A stretch of 64,000 bases of DNA from Pleodorina starrii (lineage: Eukaryota > Chlorophyta > Chlorophyceae > Chlamydomonadales > Volvocaceae): positions 2,600,901-2,664,900 of the forward strand of contig BRXU01000018.1 in the NCBI GenBank assembly GCA_030267565.1, written 5' to 3'. Below the pieces are notes generated by a model that saw only the letters and a program-made list of their open reading frames with translations, was not told where the DNA came from and searched no databases. Made by a program: the position numbers and the translations under genes. This document shows, in pieces, positions 1-11,800 of the stretch (positions are counted from its first letter, which is position 1; the number at the start of each line of letters is the position of its first letter).

Positions 1-3000
1 GGGGCCTGGGGGGCCCTGGGAGGATCTTGAGGGGCTTGTTGAGTCCTGGAGAGGCTTAGTGGGGCCTAAGCGGGACTGGAGAGCGCCTGGGGGGGCCTTC
101 AGGGATCTCGGGGGGCCCTGGGGGGCCTTTAGAGACCTGCACGGGCCTGGGGGGCTTTTGGAAGCCTTTTGGGGCCCCGCGGGACCCGGGAAGGCCATGG
201 GGGGCTATGAGGGGCCCTGGGAGCGCCTGGGGGGGGGCCTGGGGGGCCCTGGGAGGATCTTGAGGGGCTTCTTGAGTCCTGGAGAGGCTTAGTGGGGCCT
301 AAGCGGGACTGGAGAGCGCCTGGGGGGGCCTTGGGGGGATCTCGGGGGGCCCTGGGGGGCCTTTAGGGACCTGCACGGGCCTGGGGGGCTTTTGGAGGCC
401 TTTGGGGGGCCCCGCGGGACCCGGGAAGCCCATGGGGGGCCCTGGGAGCGCCTGGGGGGGGGCCTGGGGGGCCCTGGGAGGATCTTGAGGGGCTTCTTGA
501 GTCCTGGAGAGGCTTAGTGGGGCCTAAGCGGGACTGGAGAGCGCCTGGGGGGGCCTTGGGGGGATCTCGGGGGGCCCTGGGGGGCCTTTAGGGACCTGCA
601 CGGGCCTGGGGGGCTTTTGGAGGCCTTTGGGGGCCCCGCGGGACCCGGGAGGGCCATGGTGGGCTTTGAGGAGCCCTGGGAGCGCCTGGGGGAGGCCTGG
701 GGGGCCCTGGGAGGATCTTGAGGGGCTTGTTGAGTCCTGGAGAGGCTTAGTGGGGCCTAAGCGGGACTGGAGAGCGCCTGGGGGGGCCTTGAGGGGATCT
801 CGGGGGGCCCTGGGGGGCCTTTAGGGACCTGCACGGGCCTGGGGGGCTTTTGGAGGCCTTTGAGGGGCCCCGCGGGACCCGGGAAGGCCATGGGAGGCTA
901 TGAGGGGCCCTGGGAGCGCCTGGGGGGGGCCTGGGGGGCCCTGGGAGGATCTTGAGGGGCTTGTTGAGTCCTGGAGAGGCTTAGTGGGGCCTAAGCGGGA
1001 CTGGAGAGCGCCTGGGGGGGCCTTGCGGGGATCTCGGGGGGCCCTGGGGGGCCTTTAGGGACCTGCACGGGCCTGGGGGGCTTTTGGAGGCCTTTGAGGG
1101 GCCCCGCGGGACCCGGGAAGGCCATGGGAGGCTATGAGGGGCCCTGGGAGCGCCTGGGGGGGGGCCTGGGGGGCCCTGGGAGGATCTTGAGGGGCTTGTT
1201 GAGTCCTGGAGAGGCTTCGTGGGTCCTAAGCGAGCCTGAGAGCGCCTGGGGGGCCTTGGGGGGATTCTCGGGGGGCCCTGGGGGGCCTGTAGGGCCCTGC
1301 ACGGGCCTGGGGGGCTCTGGGAGGCCTTTGGGGGGCCCCGCGGGACCCGGGAAGGCCATGGTGGGCTTTGAGGGGCCCTGGGAGCGCCTGGGGGAGGCCT
1401 GGGGGGCCCTGGGAGGATCTTGAGGGGCTTGTTGAGTCCTGGAGAGGCTTAGTGGGGCCTAAGCGGGACTGGAGAGCGCCTGGGGGGGCCTTGGGGGGAA
1501 TCTCGGGGGGCCCTGGGGGGCCTTTAGGGACCTGCACGGGCCTGGGGGGCTTTTGGTGGCCTTTGAGGGGCCCCGCGGGACCCGGGAAGGCCATGGTGGG
1601 CTTTGAGGAGCCCTGGGAGCGCCTGGGGGAGGCCTGGGGGGCCCTGGGAGGATCTTTAGGGGCTTGTTGAGTCCTGGAGAGGCTTAGTGGGGCCTAAGCG
1701 GGACTGGAGAGCGCCTGGGGGGGCCTTGGGGGGATCTCGGGGGGCCCTGGGGGGCCTTTAGGGACCTGCACGGGCCTGGGGGGCTTTTGGAGGCCTTTGA
1801 GGGGCCCCGCGGGACCCGGGAAGGCCATGGGGGGCTATGAGGGGCCCTGGGAATGCCTTGGGGGGGGGCCTGGGGGGCCCTGGGAGGATCTTGAGGGGCT
1901 TGTTGAGTCCTGGAGAGGCTTAGTGGGGCCTAAGCGGGACTGGAGAGCGCCTGGGGGGGCCTTGGGGGGATCTCGGGGGGCCCTGGGGGGCCTTTAGGGA
2001 CCTGCACGGGCCTGGGGGGCTTTTGGAGGCCTTTGGGGGGCCCCGCGGGACCCGGGAAGGCCATGGTGGGCTTTGAGGGGCCCTGGGAGCGCCTGGGGGA
2101 GGCCTGGGGGGCCCTGGGAGGATCTTGAGGGGCTTGTTGAGTCCTGGAGAGGCTTAGTGGGGCCTAAGCGGGACTGGAGAGCGCCTGGGGGGGCCTTGGG
2201 GGGATCTCGGGGGGCCCTGGGGGGCCTTTAGGGACCTGCACGGGCCTGGGGGGCTTTTGGAGGCCTTTGGGGGGCCCCGCGGGACCCGGGAAGCCCATGG
2301 GGGGCCCTGGGAGCGCCTGGGGGGGGGCCTGGGGGGCCCTGGGAGGATCTTGAGGGGCTTCTTGAGTCCTGGAGAGGCTTAGTGGGGCCTAAGCGGGACT
2401 GGAGAGCGCCTGGGGGGGCCTTGGGGGGATCTCGGGGGGCCCTGGGGGGCCTTTAGGGACCTGCACGGGCCTGGGGGGCTTTTGGAGGCCTTTGGGGGCC
2501 CCGCGGGACCCGGGAGGGCCATGGTGGGCTTTGAGGAGCCCTGGGAGCGCCTGGGGGAGGCCTGGGGGGCCCTGGGAGGATCTTGAGGGGCTTGTTGAGT
2601 CCTGGAGAGGCTTAGTGGGGCCTAAGCGGGACTGGAGAGCGCCTGGGGGGGCCTTGGGGGGAATCTCGGGGGGCCCTGGGGGGCCTTTAGGGACCTGCAC
2701 GGGCCTGGGGGGCTTTTGGTGGCCTTTGAGGGGCCCCGCGGGACCCGGGAAGGCCATGGTGGGCTTTGAGGAGCCCTGGGAGCGCCTGGGGGAGGCCTGG
2801 GGGGCCCTGGGAGGATCTTTAGGGGCTTGTTGAGTCCTGGAGAGGCTTAGTGGGGCCTAAGCGGGACTGGAGAGCGCCTGGGGGGGCCTTGGGGGGATCT
2901 CGGGGGGCCCTGGGGGGCCTTTAGGGACCTGCACGGGCCTGGGGGGCTTTTGGAGGCCTTTGAGGGGCCCCGCGGGACCCGGGAAGGCCATGGGGGGCTA

Positions 3001-6000
3001 TGAGGGGCCCTGGGAATGCCTTGGGGGGGGGCCTGGGGGGCCCTGGGAGGATCTTGAGGGGCTTGTTGAGTCCTGGAGAGGCTTAGTGGGGCCTAAGCGG
3101 GACTGGAGAGCGCCTGGGGGGGCCTTGGGGGGATCTCGGGGGGCCCTGGGGGGCCTTTAGGGACCTGCACGGGCCTGGGGGGCTTTTGGAGGCCTTTGGG
3201 GGGCCCCGCGGGACCCGGGAAGCCCATGGGGGGCCCTGGGAGCGCCTGGGGGGGGGGCCTGGGGGGCCCTGGGAGGATCTTGAGGGGCTTCTTGAGTCCT
3301 GGAGAGGCTTAGTGGGGCATAAGCGGGACTGGAGAGCGCCTGGGGGGGCCTTGGGGGGATCTCGGGGGGCCCTGGGGGGCCTTTAGGGACCTGCACGGGC
3401 CTGGGGGGCTTTTGGAGGCCTTTGAGGGGCCCCGCGGGACCCGGGAAGGCCATGGGGGGCTATGAGGGGCCCTGGGAATGCCTTGGGGGGGGGCCTGGGG
3501 GGCCCTGGGAGGATCTTGAGGGGCTTGTTGAGTCCTGGAGAGGCTTAGTGGGGCCTAAGCGGGACTGGAGAGCGCCTGGGGGGGCCTTGGGGGGATCTCG
3601 GGGGGCCCTGGGGGGCCTTTAGGGACCTGCACGGGCCTGGGGGGCTTTTGGAGGCCTTTGGGGGGCCCCGCGGGACCCGGGAAGCCCATGGGGGGCCCTG
3701 GGAGCGCCTGGGGGGGGGGGCCTGGGGGGCCCTGGGAGGATCTTGAGGGGCTTCTTGAGTCCTGGAGAGGCTTAGTGGGGCATAAGCGGGACTGGAGAGC
3801 GCCTGGGGGGGCCTTGGGGGGATCTCGGGGGGCCCTGGGGGGCCTTTAGGGACCTGCACGGGCCTGGGGGGCTTTTGGAGGCCTTTGGGGGGCCCCGCGG
3901 GACCCGGGAAGCCCATGGGGGGCCCTGGGAGCGCCTGGGGGGGGGGCCTGGGGGGCCCTGGGAGGATCTTGAGGGGCTTCTTGAGTCCTGGAGAGGCTTA
4001 GTGGGGCCTAAGCGGGACTGGAGAGCGCCTGGGGGGGCCTTGGGGGGATCTCGGGGGGCCCTGGGGGGCCTTTAGGGACCTGCACGGGCCTGGGGGGCTT
4101 TTGGAGGCCTTTGGGGGCCCCGCGGGACCCGGGAGGGCCATGGTGGGCTTTGAGGAGCCCTGGGAGCGCCTGGGGGAGGCCTGGGGGGCCCTGGGAGGAT
4201 CTTTAGGGGACTGTTGAGTCCTGGAGAGGCTTAGTGGGGCCTAAGCGGGACTGGAGAGCGCCTGGGGGGGCCTTGGGGGGATCTCGGGGGGCCCTGGGGG
4301 GCCTTTAGGGACCTGCACGGGCCTGGGGGGCTTTTGGAGGCCTTTGGGGGCCCCGCGGGACCCGGGAGGGCCATGGTGGGCTTTGAGGAGCCCTGGGAGC
4401 GCCTGGGGGAGGCCTGGGGGGCCCTGGGAGGATCTTGAGGGGCTTGTTGAATCCTGGAGAGGCTTAGTGGGGCCTAAGCGGGACTGGAGAGCGCCTGGGG
4501 GGGCCTTGGGGGGAATCTCGGGGGGCCCTGGGGGGCCTTTAGGGACCTGCACGGGCCTGGGGGGCTTTTGGTGGCCTTTGAGGGGCCCCGCGGGACCCGG
4601 GAAGGCCATGGTGGGCTTTGAGGAGCCCTGGGAGCGCCTGGGGGAGGCCTGGGGGGCCCTGGGAGGATCTTTAGGGGCTTGTTGAGTCCTGGAGAGGCTT
4701 AGTGGGGCCTAAGCGGGACTGGAGAGCGCCTGGGGGGGCCTTGGGGGGATCTCGGGGGGCCCTGGGGGGCCTTTAGGGACCTGCACGGGCCTGGGGGGCT
4801 TTTGGAGGCCTTTGAGGGGCCCCGCGGGACCCGGGAAGGCCATGGGGGGCTATGAGGGGCCCTGGGAATGCCTTGGGGGGGGGCCTGGGGGGCCCTGGGA
4901 GGATCTTGAGGGGCTTGTTGAGTCCTGGAGAGGCTTAATGGGGCCTAAGCGGGACTGGAGAGCGCCTGGGGGGGCCTTGGGGGGATCTCGGGGGGCCCTG
5001 GGGGGCCTTTAGGGACCTGCACGGGCCTGGGGGGCTTTTGGAGGCCTTTGAGGGGCCCCGCGGGACCCGGGAAGGCCATGGGAGGCTATGAGGGGCCCTG
5101 GGAGCGCCTGGGGGGGGGCCTGGGGGGCCCTGGGAGGATCTTGAGGGGCTTGTTGAGTCCTGGAGAGGCTTCGTGGGTCCTAAGCGAGCCTGAAGAGCGC
5201 CTGGGGGGCCTTGGGGGGAATCTCGGGGGGCCCTGGGGGGCTTTTAGGGACCTGCACGGGCCTGGGGGGCTCTGGGAGGCCTTTGGGGGGCCCCGCGGGA
5301 CCCGGGAAGGCCATGGTGGGCTTTGAGGGGCCCTGGGAGCGCCTGGGGGAGGCCTGGGGGGCCCTGGGAGGATCTTGAGGGGCTTGTTGAGTCCTGGAGA
5401 GGCTTAGTGGGGCCTAAGCGGGACTGGAGAGCGCCTGGGGGGGCCTTGGGGGGAATCTCGGGGGGCCCTGGGGGGCCTTTAGGGACCTGCACGGGCCTGG
5501 GGGGCTTTTGGTGGCCTTTGAGGGGCCCCGCGGGACCCGGGAAGGCCATGGTGGGCTTTGAGGAGCCCTGGGAGCGCCTGGGGGAGGCCTGGGGGGCCCT
5601 GGGAGGATCTTTAGGGGCTTGTTGAGTCCTGGAGAGGCTTAGTGGGGCCTAAGCGGGACTGGAGAGCGCCTGGGGGGGCCTTGGGGGGATCTCGGGGGGC
5701 CCTGGAGGGCCTTTAGGGACCTGCACGGGCCTGGGGGGCTTTTGGAGGCCTTTTGGGGGCCCCGCGGGACCCGGGAAGGCCATGGGGGGCTATGAGGGGC
5801 CCTGGGAATGCCTTGGGGGGGGGCCTGGGGGGCCCTGGGAGGATCTTGAGGGGCTTCTTGAGTCCTGGAGAGGCTTAGTGGGGCCTAAGCGGGACTGGAG
5901 AGCGCCTGGGGGGGCCTTGGGGGGATCTCGGGGGGCCCTGGGGGGCCTTTAGGGACCTGCACGGGCCTGGGGGGCTTTTGGAGGCCTTTGGGGGGCCCCG

Positions 6001-8402
6001 CGGGACCCGGGAAGCCCATGGGGGGCCCTGGGAGCGCCTGGGGGGGGGGCCTGGGGGGCCCTGGGAGGATCTTGAGGGGCTTCTTGAGTCCTGGAGAGGC
6101 TTAGTGGGGCCTAAGCGGGACTGGAGAGCGCCTGGGGGGGCCTTGGGGGGATCTCGGGGGGCCCTGGGGGGCCTTTAGGGACCTGCACGGGCCTGGGGGG
6201 CTTTTGGAGGCCTTTGGGGGCCCCGCGGGACCCGGGAGGGCCATGGTGGGCTTTGAGGAGCCCTGGGAGCGCCTGGGGGAGGCCTGGGGGGCCCTGGGAG
6301 GATCTTGAGGGGCTTGTTGAGTCCTGGAGAGGCTTAGTGGGGCCTAAGCGGGACTGGAGAGCGCCTGGGGGGGCCTTGGGGGGATCTCGGGGGGCCCTGG
6401 GGGGCCTTTAGGGACCTGCACGGGCCTGGGGGGCTTTTGGAGGCCTTTGAGGGGCCCCGCGGGACCCGGGAAGGCCATGGGGGGCTATGAGGGGCCCTGG
6501 GAATGCCTTGGGGGGGGGCCTGGGGGGCCCTGGGAGGATCTTGAGGGGCTTGTTGAGTCCTGGAGAGGCTTAGTGGGGCCTAAGCGGGACTGGAGAGCGC
6601 CTGGGGGGGCCTTGGGGGGATCTCGGGGGGCCCTGGGGGGCCTTTAGGGACCTGCACGGGCCTGGGGGGCTTTTGGAGGCCTTTGGGGGGCCCCGCGGGA
6701 CCCGGGAAGCCCATGGGGGGCCCTGGGAGCGCCTGGGGGGGGGGCCTGGGGGGCCCTGGGAGGATCTTGAGGGGCTTCTTGAGTCCTGGAGAGGCTTAGT
6801 GGGGCCTAAGCGGGACTGGAGAGCGCCTGGGGGGGCCTTGGGGGGATCTCGGGGGGCCCTGGGGGGCCTTTAGGGACCTGCACGGGCCTGGGGGGCTTTT
6901 GGAGGCCTTTGGGGGCCCCGCGGGACCCGGGAGGGCCATGGTGGGCTTTGAGGAGCCCTGGGAGCGCCTGGGGGAGGCCTGGGGGGCCCTGGGAGGATCT
7001 TGAGGGGCTTGTTGAGTCCTGGAGAGGCTTAGTGGGGCCTAAGCGGGACTGGAGAGCGCCTGGGGGGGCCTTGGGGGGAATCTCGGGGGGCCCTGGGGGG
7101 CCTTTAGGGACCTGCACGGGCCTGGGGGGCTTTTGGTGGCCTTTGAGGGGCCCCGCGGGACCCGGGAAGGCCATGGTGGGCTTTGAGGAGCCCTGGGAGC
7201 GCCTGGGGGAGGCCTGGGGGGCCCTGGGAGGATCTTTAGGGGCTTGTTGAGTCCTGGAGAGGCTTAGTGGGGCCTAAGCGGGACTGGAGAGCGCCTGGGG
7301 GGGCCTTGGGGGGATCTCGGGGGGCCCTGGGGGGCCTTTAGGGACCTGCACGGGCCTGGGGGGCTTTTGGAGGCCTTTGAGGGGCCCCGCGGGACCCGGG
7401 AAGGCCATGGGGGGCTATGAGGGGCCCTGGGAATGCCTTGGGGGGGGGCCTGGGGGGCCCTGGGAGGATCTTGAGGGGCTTGTTGAGTCCTGGAGAGGCT
7501 TAGTGGGGCCTAAGCGGGACTGGAGAGCGCCTGGGGGGGCCTTGGGGGGATCTCGGGGGGCCCTGGGGGGCCTTTAGGGACCTGCACGGGCCTGGGGGGC
7601 TCTGGGAGGCCTTTGGGGGGCCCCGCGGGACCCGGGAAGCCCATGGGGGGCCCTGGGAGCGCCTGGGGGGGGGGGCCTGGGGGGCCCTGGGAGGATCTTG
7701 AGGGGCTTCTTGAGTCCTGGAGAGGCTTAGTGGGGCATAAGCGGGACTGGAGAGCGCCTGGGGGGGCCTTGGGGGGATCTCGGGGGGCCCTGGGGGGCCT
7801 TTAGGGACCTGCACGGGCCTGGGGGGCTTTTGGAGGCCTTTGGGGGGCCCCGCGGGACCCGGGAAGCCCATGGGGGGCCCTGGGAGCGCCTGGGGGGGGG
7901 GCCTGGGGGGCCCTGGGAGGATCTTGAGGGGCTTCTTGAGTCCTGGAGAGGCTTAGTGGGGCCTAAGCGGGACTGGAGAGCGCCTGGGGGGGCCTTGGGG
8001 GGATCTCGGGGGGCCCTGGGGGGCCTTTAGGGACCTGCACGGGCCTGGGGGGCTTTTGGAGGCCTTTGGGGGCCCCGCGGGACCCGGGAGGGCCATGGTG
8101 GGCTTTGAGGAGCCCTGGGAGCGCCTGGGGGAGGCCTGGGGGGCCCTGGGAGGATCTTGAGGGGCTTGTTGAGTCCTGGAGAGGCTTAGTGGGGCCTAAG
8201 CGGGACTGGAGAGCGCCTGGGGGGGCCTTGGGGGGAATCTCGGGGGGCCCTGGGGGGCCTTTAGGGACCTGCACGGGCCTGGGGGGCTTTTGGTGGCCTT
8301 TGAGGGGCCCCGCGGGACCCGGGAAGGCCATGGTGGGCTTTGAGGAGCCCTGGGAGCGCCTGGGGGAGGCCTGGGGGGCCCTGGGAGGATCTTTAGGGGC
8401 TT
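1..8402 (+). repeat. G-rich satellite array, left block
   Basis: Head-to-tail monomers, each marked by the words CTTAGTGGGGCCTAAGCGGG, GGACCTGCACGGGCCTGG and CCCCGCGGGACCCGGGA. Measured by successive CTTAGTGG words between 6.1 and 8.0 kb, monomers are 226-227 bp or 233-236 bp. The short class reads AAGCCCATGGGGGGCCCTGG where the long classes carry GGCTATGAGGGG or GGCTTTGAGGAGCCC. The + strand has several runs of six or more G per monomer. Variant monomers recur in blocks, so the array has higher-order structure. Open frames of 60-125 codons occur on both strands but are low-complexity Gly/Pro/Trp readings broken by TAG or TGA in every monomer, so I do not call genes. The array ends exactly where the chromovirus is inserted. 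Confidence 0.97.
8398..8402. repeat. Target-site duplication GGCTT, left
   Basis: GGCTT precedes the TG of the left LTR and recurs right after the CA of the right LTR at 15840-15844. Removing the element and one copy restores the normal monomer reading TTTAGGGGCTTGTTGAGTCC. Five bp is the usual duplication size for Ty3/gypsy integrases. Confidence 0.95.
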
Positions 8403-8499
8403 TGTAATGAATGAGATTCTATCTTAGGCTGCCGAGTGGCAGACCTGTGCGGAAGCGTGGATCTTTATACCTTAAGCGAGTGAGATGTAAACGGAAGTA

Positions 8500-8562
8500 T
8501 GGGCCTAGCCAGGTATTGAACCTGGACCGCAGTGTGTAAGCAATGGCACCATGCCCTAGCCC
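8500..8562 (-). other. tRNA-like sequence in the 3' LTR
   Basis: Read on the minus strand, this stretch has a 5-bp T-stem CCAGG/CCTGG around the 7-nt loop TTCAATA, giving a B-box match (GGTTCAATACC). The T-stem is followed without a gap by CTAGGCCC, which can pair with GGGCTAG at the start of the segment (one bulged base). A Val-like anticodon-loop word CTTACAC lies in between, but the anticodon stem is imperfect and the whole is only about 63 nt, short in the D and anticodon arms. It is best read as a degenerate, tRNA-derived element embedded in the LTR, not a working tRNA gene. Confidence 0.5.
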
Positions 8563-8691
8563 GACGAGCTTTTCTACTTCACGGCCCTCGCCAAGCCGCG
8601 TGCCGTATCGTGATACGACAGATCAAGTATCTTCTGTGTTCTCTCTGAGAACTCCTCCAACTAGTGACACACCACACTAGTCTTTGGACTG

Positions 8692-8713
8692 TATTAATAT
8701 TTATTATTAATAT
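8692..8713 (-). promoter_or_regulatory. AT-rich TATA/AATAAA-like tract in the 3' LTR
   Basis: A near-palindromic stretch of only A and T apart from its edges, which on the minus strand includes AATAAA and TAATATT words. In this LTR it could contribute to 3'-end formation; the identical copy in the 5' LTR is the promoter candidate. No experimental boundary can be read from sequence. Confidence 0.4.
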
Positions 8714-8804
8714 GTCTGATTCTGTTACTTTGAAGGTTCACGTTGTTACGTGACCAACGGGTCGGACCCGCGCGTCGCGCTAAGTCCGGAATCCCCGTCT
8801 TACA

Positions 8805-8817
8805 TTCCCCCCCCTCT
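8805..8817 (-). promoter_or_regulatory. Polypurine tract (plus-strand primer site)
   Basis: On the minus strand this reads AGAGGGGGGGGAA and abuts the TGTAAG start of the 3' LTR. It is the expected position and composition for the RNase H-resistant primer of plus-strand DNA synthesis in an LTR retrotransposon. The pol stop codon lies about 35 bp upstream in the element. Confidence 0.9.
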
Positions 8818-8851
8818 GAAGCGAGCGTCCCGAGAGCTCCGTAGTACGGAT

Positions 8852-11800
8852 TTATCTTCTTTTCAGCCGTTTGGACCGTCGAAGCGGTTGGTTCGGCTGT
8901 TCTTGTTCGGGAATGTGCCGCTTTTGGGTTTGGGGTTGGGGCTGGGCAGGTGCATTCCTGCAGCTTTTGTACTCGTCCAAGAGGGTCGCATGGCGCGTTC
9001 CCTTGCGCTGCGCCTCTGGGAGTGTTGTTTCATATGCCTCCAGCTCGTGTTCCACGGGTGCGGACTCGCGAAGATTCGCTTCAGGCTCCCAGCTGTTATC
9101 CGTAGCTGGAAAGCCGTGCCATTTGACAAAGTATTCCCGCCGGTGCTTGCCGCGACCGATAGGAACGTCTTTGTGATCCACAATGGCCTCAATCGCCCAA
9201 TAGTCTTCGCCGCCTAGATTGAAGGCTGGCGGTGGGGGTGTTCTGCCGTCCGACTTGTAGTGTCGCAAAAGCGAAACGTGAAACACTGGGTGTACGCGCA
9301 TCTCAGGAGGCAAGTCTAGCTTCGCTGCTACCGGGGTAACCATTTTCAGAATGCGAAACGGCCCGATGTAGCGCGGCATGAGCTTGCGCGTTCCAGGGGT
9401 TTTGAACGTAATGTTCTTGGTGTGGAGCAACACTTCTTGACCCTCGGCGAACGCGACCACCTTCCGGCGGCGGTCAGCGAACGTCTTTTGTCGTTCCTGC
9501 GCAGCTTGCAGGCACGCCTTTGCCTTCGCGAGTCGTTCGCGTAAGTTGGACTCAAAAGATGCGGCAGCCGGCACTTTGGTAGGCAATTGGAGATCAGCCG
9601 GGGTGCGTGGCTGTCGTCCACCATTCAGCATGAACGGAGTTGTGCCTATCGATACCTGCTTGGAGCTGTTTATGGCAAACTCAACAAGCGGTAGATGTTT
9701 GTCCCAGTCGTCTTGCAACGGGGAAATGTAGTGCCGTAGCGTCTCCTCGAGGAGACGGTTCATCCGTTCCGTCTGGCCATCGGTTTGTGGATGAAACGCC
9801 GTGCTCATGTAAAGTTGAGTACCAAGTAGGCGTGTTACTTCTGTCCAAAACTTGCTCGTAAACCGAGGATCACGGTCCGAAACAATGTTTTTGGGTAAAC
9901 CGTGTTGCTTGAAGACAGTTGACACGAACAGGTGCGCCAAGTCTTCTGCTGTGACGGATGTGTGTGTGGCAGCAAAGTGGGTCATCTTGCTGAGCCGGTC
10001 CACAAACACTACAATCGCGTCGTGCCCATCTTGCGTGGTTGGCAGCTGTGTAATCAGATCCATTGATACGCTTTCCCACACTCCCTGCGGGATCGGGAGA
10101 GGTTGCAGTAGACCCCCCGGCTTCTGATTAAGGGGTTTGTTGCGCTGGCACTTTGGGCAGGAAGCAACATACTGTTGCACGTCTGTGTGGAGACCAGGCC
10201 ACCAGAACCGTTTTGCGATCGCGTCTTGGGTGCGGTGTGCACCGGGATGCCCACTGAACGGAGTGTCATGGTACTCCCTCAGGATTTGCGTGCGCAGCTG
10301 TGGGACATTGGGTACGACTATCTGGTTACCGTGGTACCAGAACCCGTCCTTTCGTTTTAACTGCAACCGTGCTGCCTTCGGTTTCTTAAACCAGGGATCT
10401 CCAGCATATCCCTCACGAATGAGTCTGCCAATGTCGCTACCCGTAAGCGCAGTGGCAAGCACCGATAGCACGGCCTCATGTACCCTGCTTAGTGGGTCTG
10501 CCACGTTTGTTCGACCCGGACGGTACTCCCACTTCATGCCACTGAAGCGCTGTAAGTACTCCATCCACCTTGCTTGTCTCCGCGACAGCAAGCCAGCTCC
10601 GCGCTGCTCATGCAAATACACCAGGGGGTTGTGATCGGTCAACAGAAGAAATTCACTTCCCTCTAGGTAACAGCGCCACTCTTGGAGTGCGTGAATTACT
10701 CCAAGGCATTCCTGATCCGTGGTCGTGTAGTTGTATTCTGCACTAGTAAATTTCTTACTAGTGTAGGCTACGGGGTGGCCGTTCTGCATAAGTACGGCGC
10801 CCGTTCCGTTAACCGACGCGTCGGACCAGACCTCGAAAGGTTTGTCGAGCTGTGGTAGGGCGAGGACAGGTGCGTTGCTCAAGGCGAATTTGATGCCATC
10901 AAATGCAGCTTGGCATTTGGGCGACCAGATGAAGGGCACTTTCACACTGGTTAAAGCTGTCAAGGGCGATGCCAGCCCCGAATACCCCTGTATGAAGCGT
11001 CTGAAATAGTTGGCAAGGCCTAGGAATTCGCGCAATTTGCGAACATCTTTGGGAACAGGCCAATTTTGTACTGTTGCGATTTTAGAATCGTCGACTTTCA
11101 GACCTTCGCGGCTCACAATGTGGCCGAGGAATTTCAACTGTGGCTTGTTGAATTCACATTTGGACAGCTTTGCCTTGAACTGGTGCTCTCTGAGCAGTTG
11201 AAGCACGGTACGAAGGTGCTGTACATGCTCTTCCGGTGTTTTGCTGAACACCAGGATGTCGTCTAAGTATACCAGCACGAATTTGCCGATATGCTTAGCA
11301 AATATGCCATTCATCACTGACTGAAATGTTGCAGGCGCGTTGGTCAGTCCAAAGCAAAGCACCCTGAATTGGTATTGACCCATTCCCGGAGCGATAAAGC
11401 CAGTCTTCTCGACGTCTTTATCAGTAATTCGGATCTGATAATAGCCTTGCTGGAGGTCAAGCGAGGAAAACACTCGCGCACCTTGTAGCGTATCGAAAAT
11501 TTCAGTGATGTTAGGCATGGGATACCGCCGTTTCACCGTGAGCTTATTTAACGCCCGGAAGTCAAGGCACAAACGGAGCTCGCCGTTTGGTTTCTGGACG
11601 AATAGGATTGGCGCCCCAAAGGGAGAATTGGAGGGCTCAATGAAACCTTTCGCCAGAAGATCTGTGACCTGTTTTCGTACCTCTTGCATTTCATTTGGTG
11701 AAAGCCTGTACATACGCTTGGCTGGCGGTTCCGCGTTCGGCACGAGAGGAATTGTGTGACCAATACCGCGGTCTGGCGGCAGTCCTTGGAGCTCTTCAAA

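Larger units (their letters stand above)
8403..8804 (-). repeat. 3' LTR of the chromovirus
   Basis: 402 bp, starting TGTAATGA and ending CTTACA on the + strand (TG...CA termini). It is identical by eye to the 5' LTR at 15438-15839. It contains several short perfect hairpins: CTGCC/GGCAG (8429-8442), CGTATC/GATACG (8604-8617), ACTAGTG/CACTAGT (8660-8681) and CACGT/ACGTG (8739-8752). It also holds a tRNA-like segment (8500-8562) and an AT-rich tract (8692-8713). Confidence 0.96.

Noticed and set aside
1226..1594. Collagen-like Gly/Pro-rich reading frames on the minus strand of the satellite (many such, 100-126 codons)
   Set aside because: They recur in every monomer, follow from GGGGCC-rich composition, start and stop at different monomer variants, and have mirror Gly/Trp-rich frames on the other strand. 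No signal of protein-level conservation.
1..8402. CRISPR-like array of regular repeats
   Set aside because: Units are about 230 bp with no unique spacers and the context is eukaryotic satellite with retrotransposons.
8750..9217. Plus-strand 155-codon frame and other plus-strand frames inside 8.8-15.4 kb
   Set aside because: They lie antisense to the clearly functional pol and gag and show no recognisable domain.
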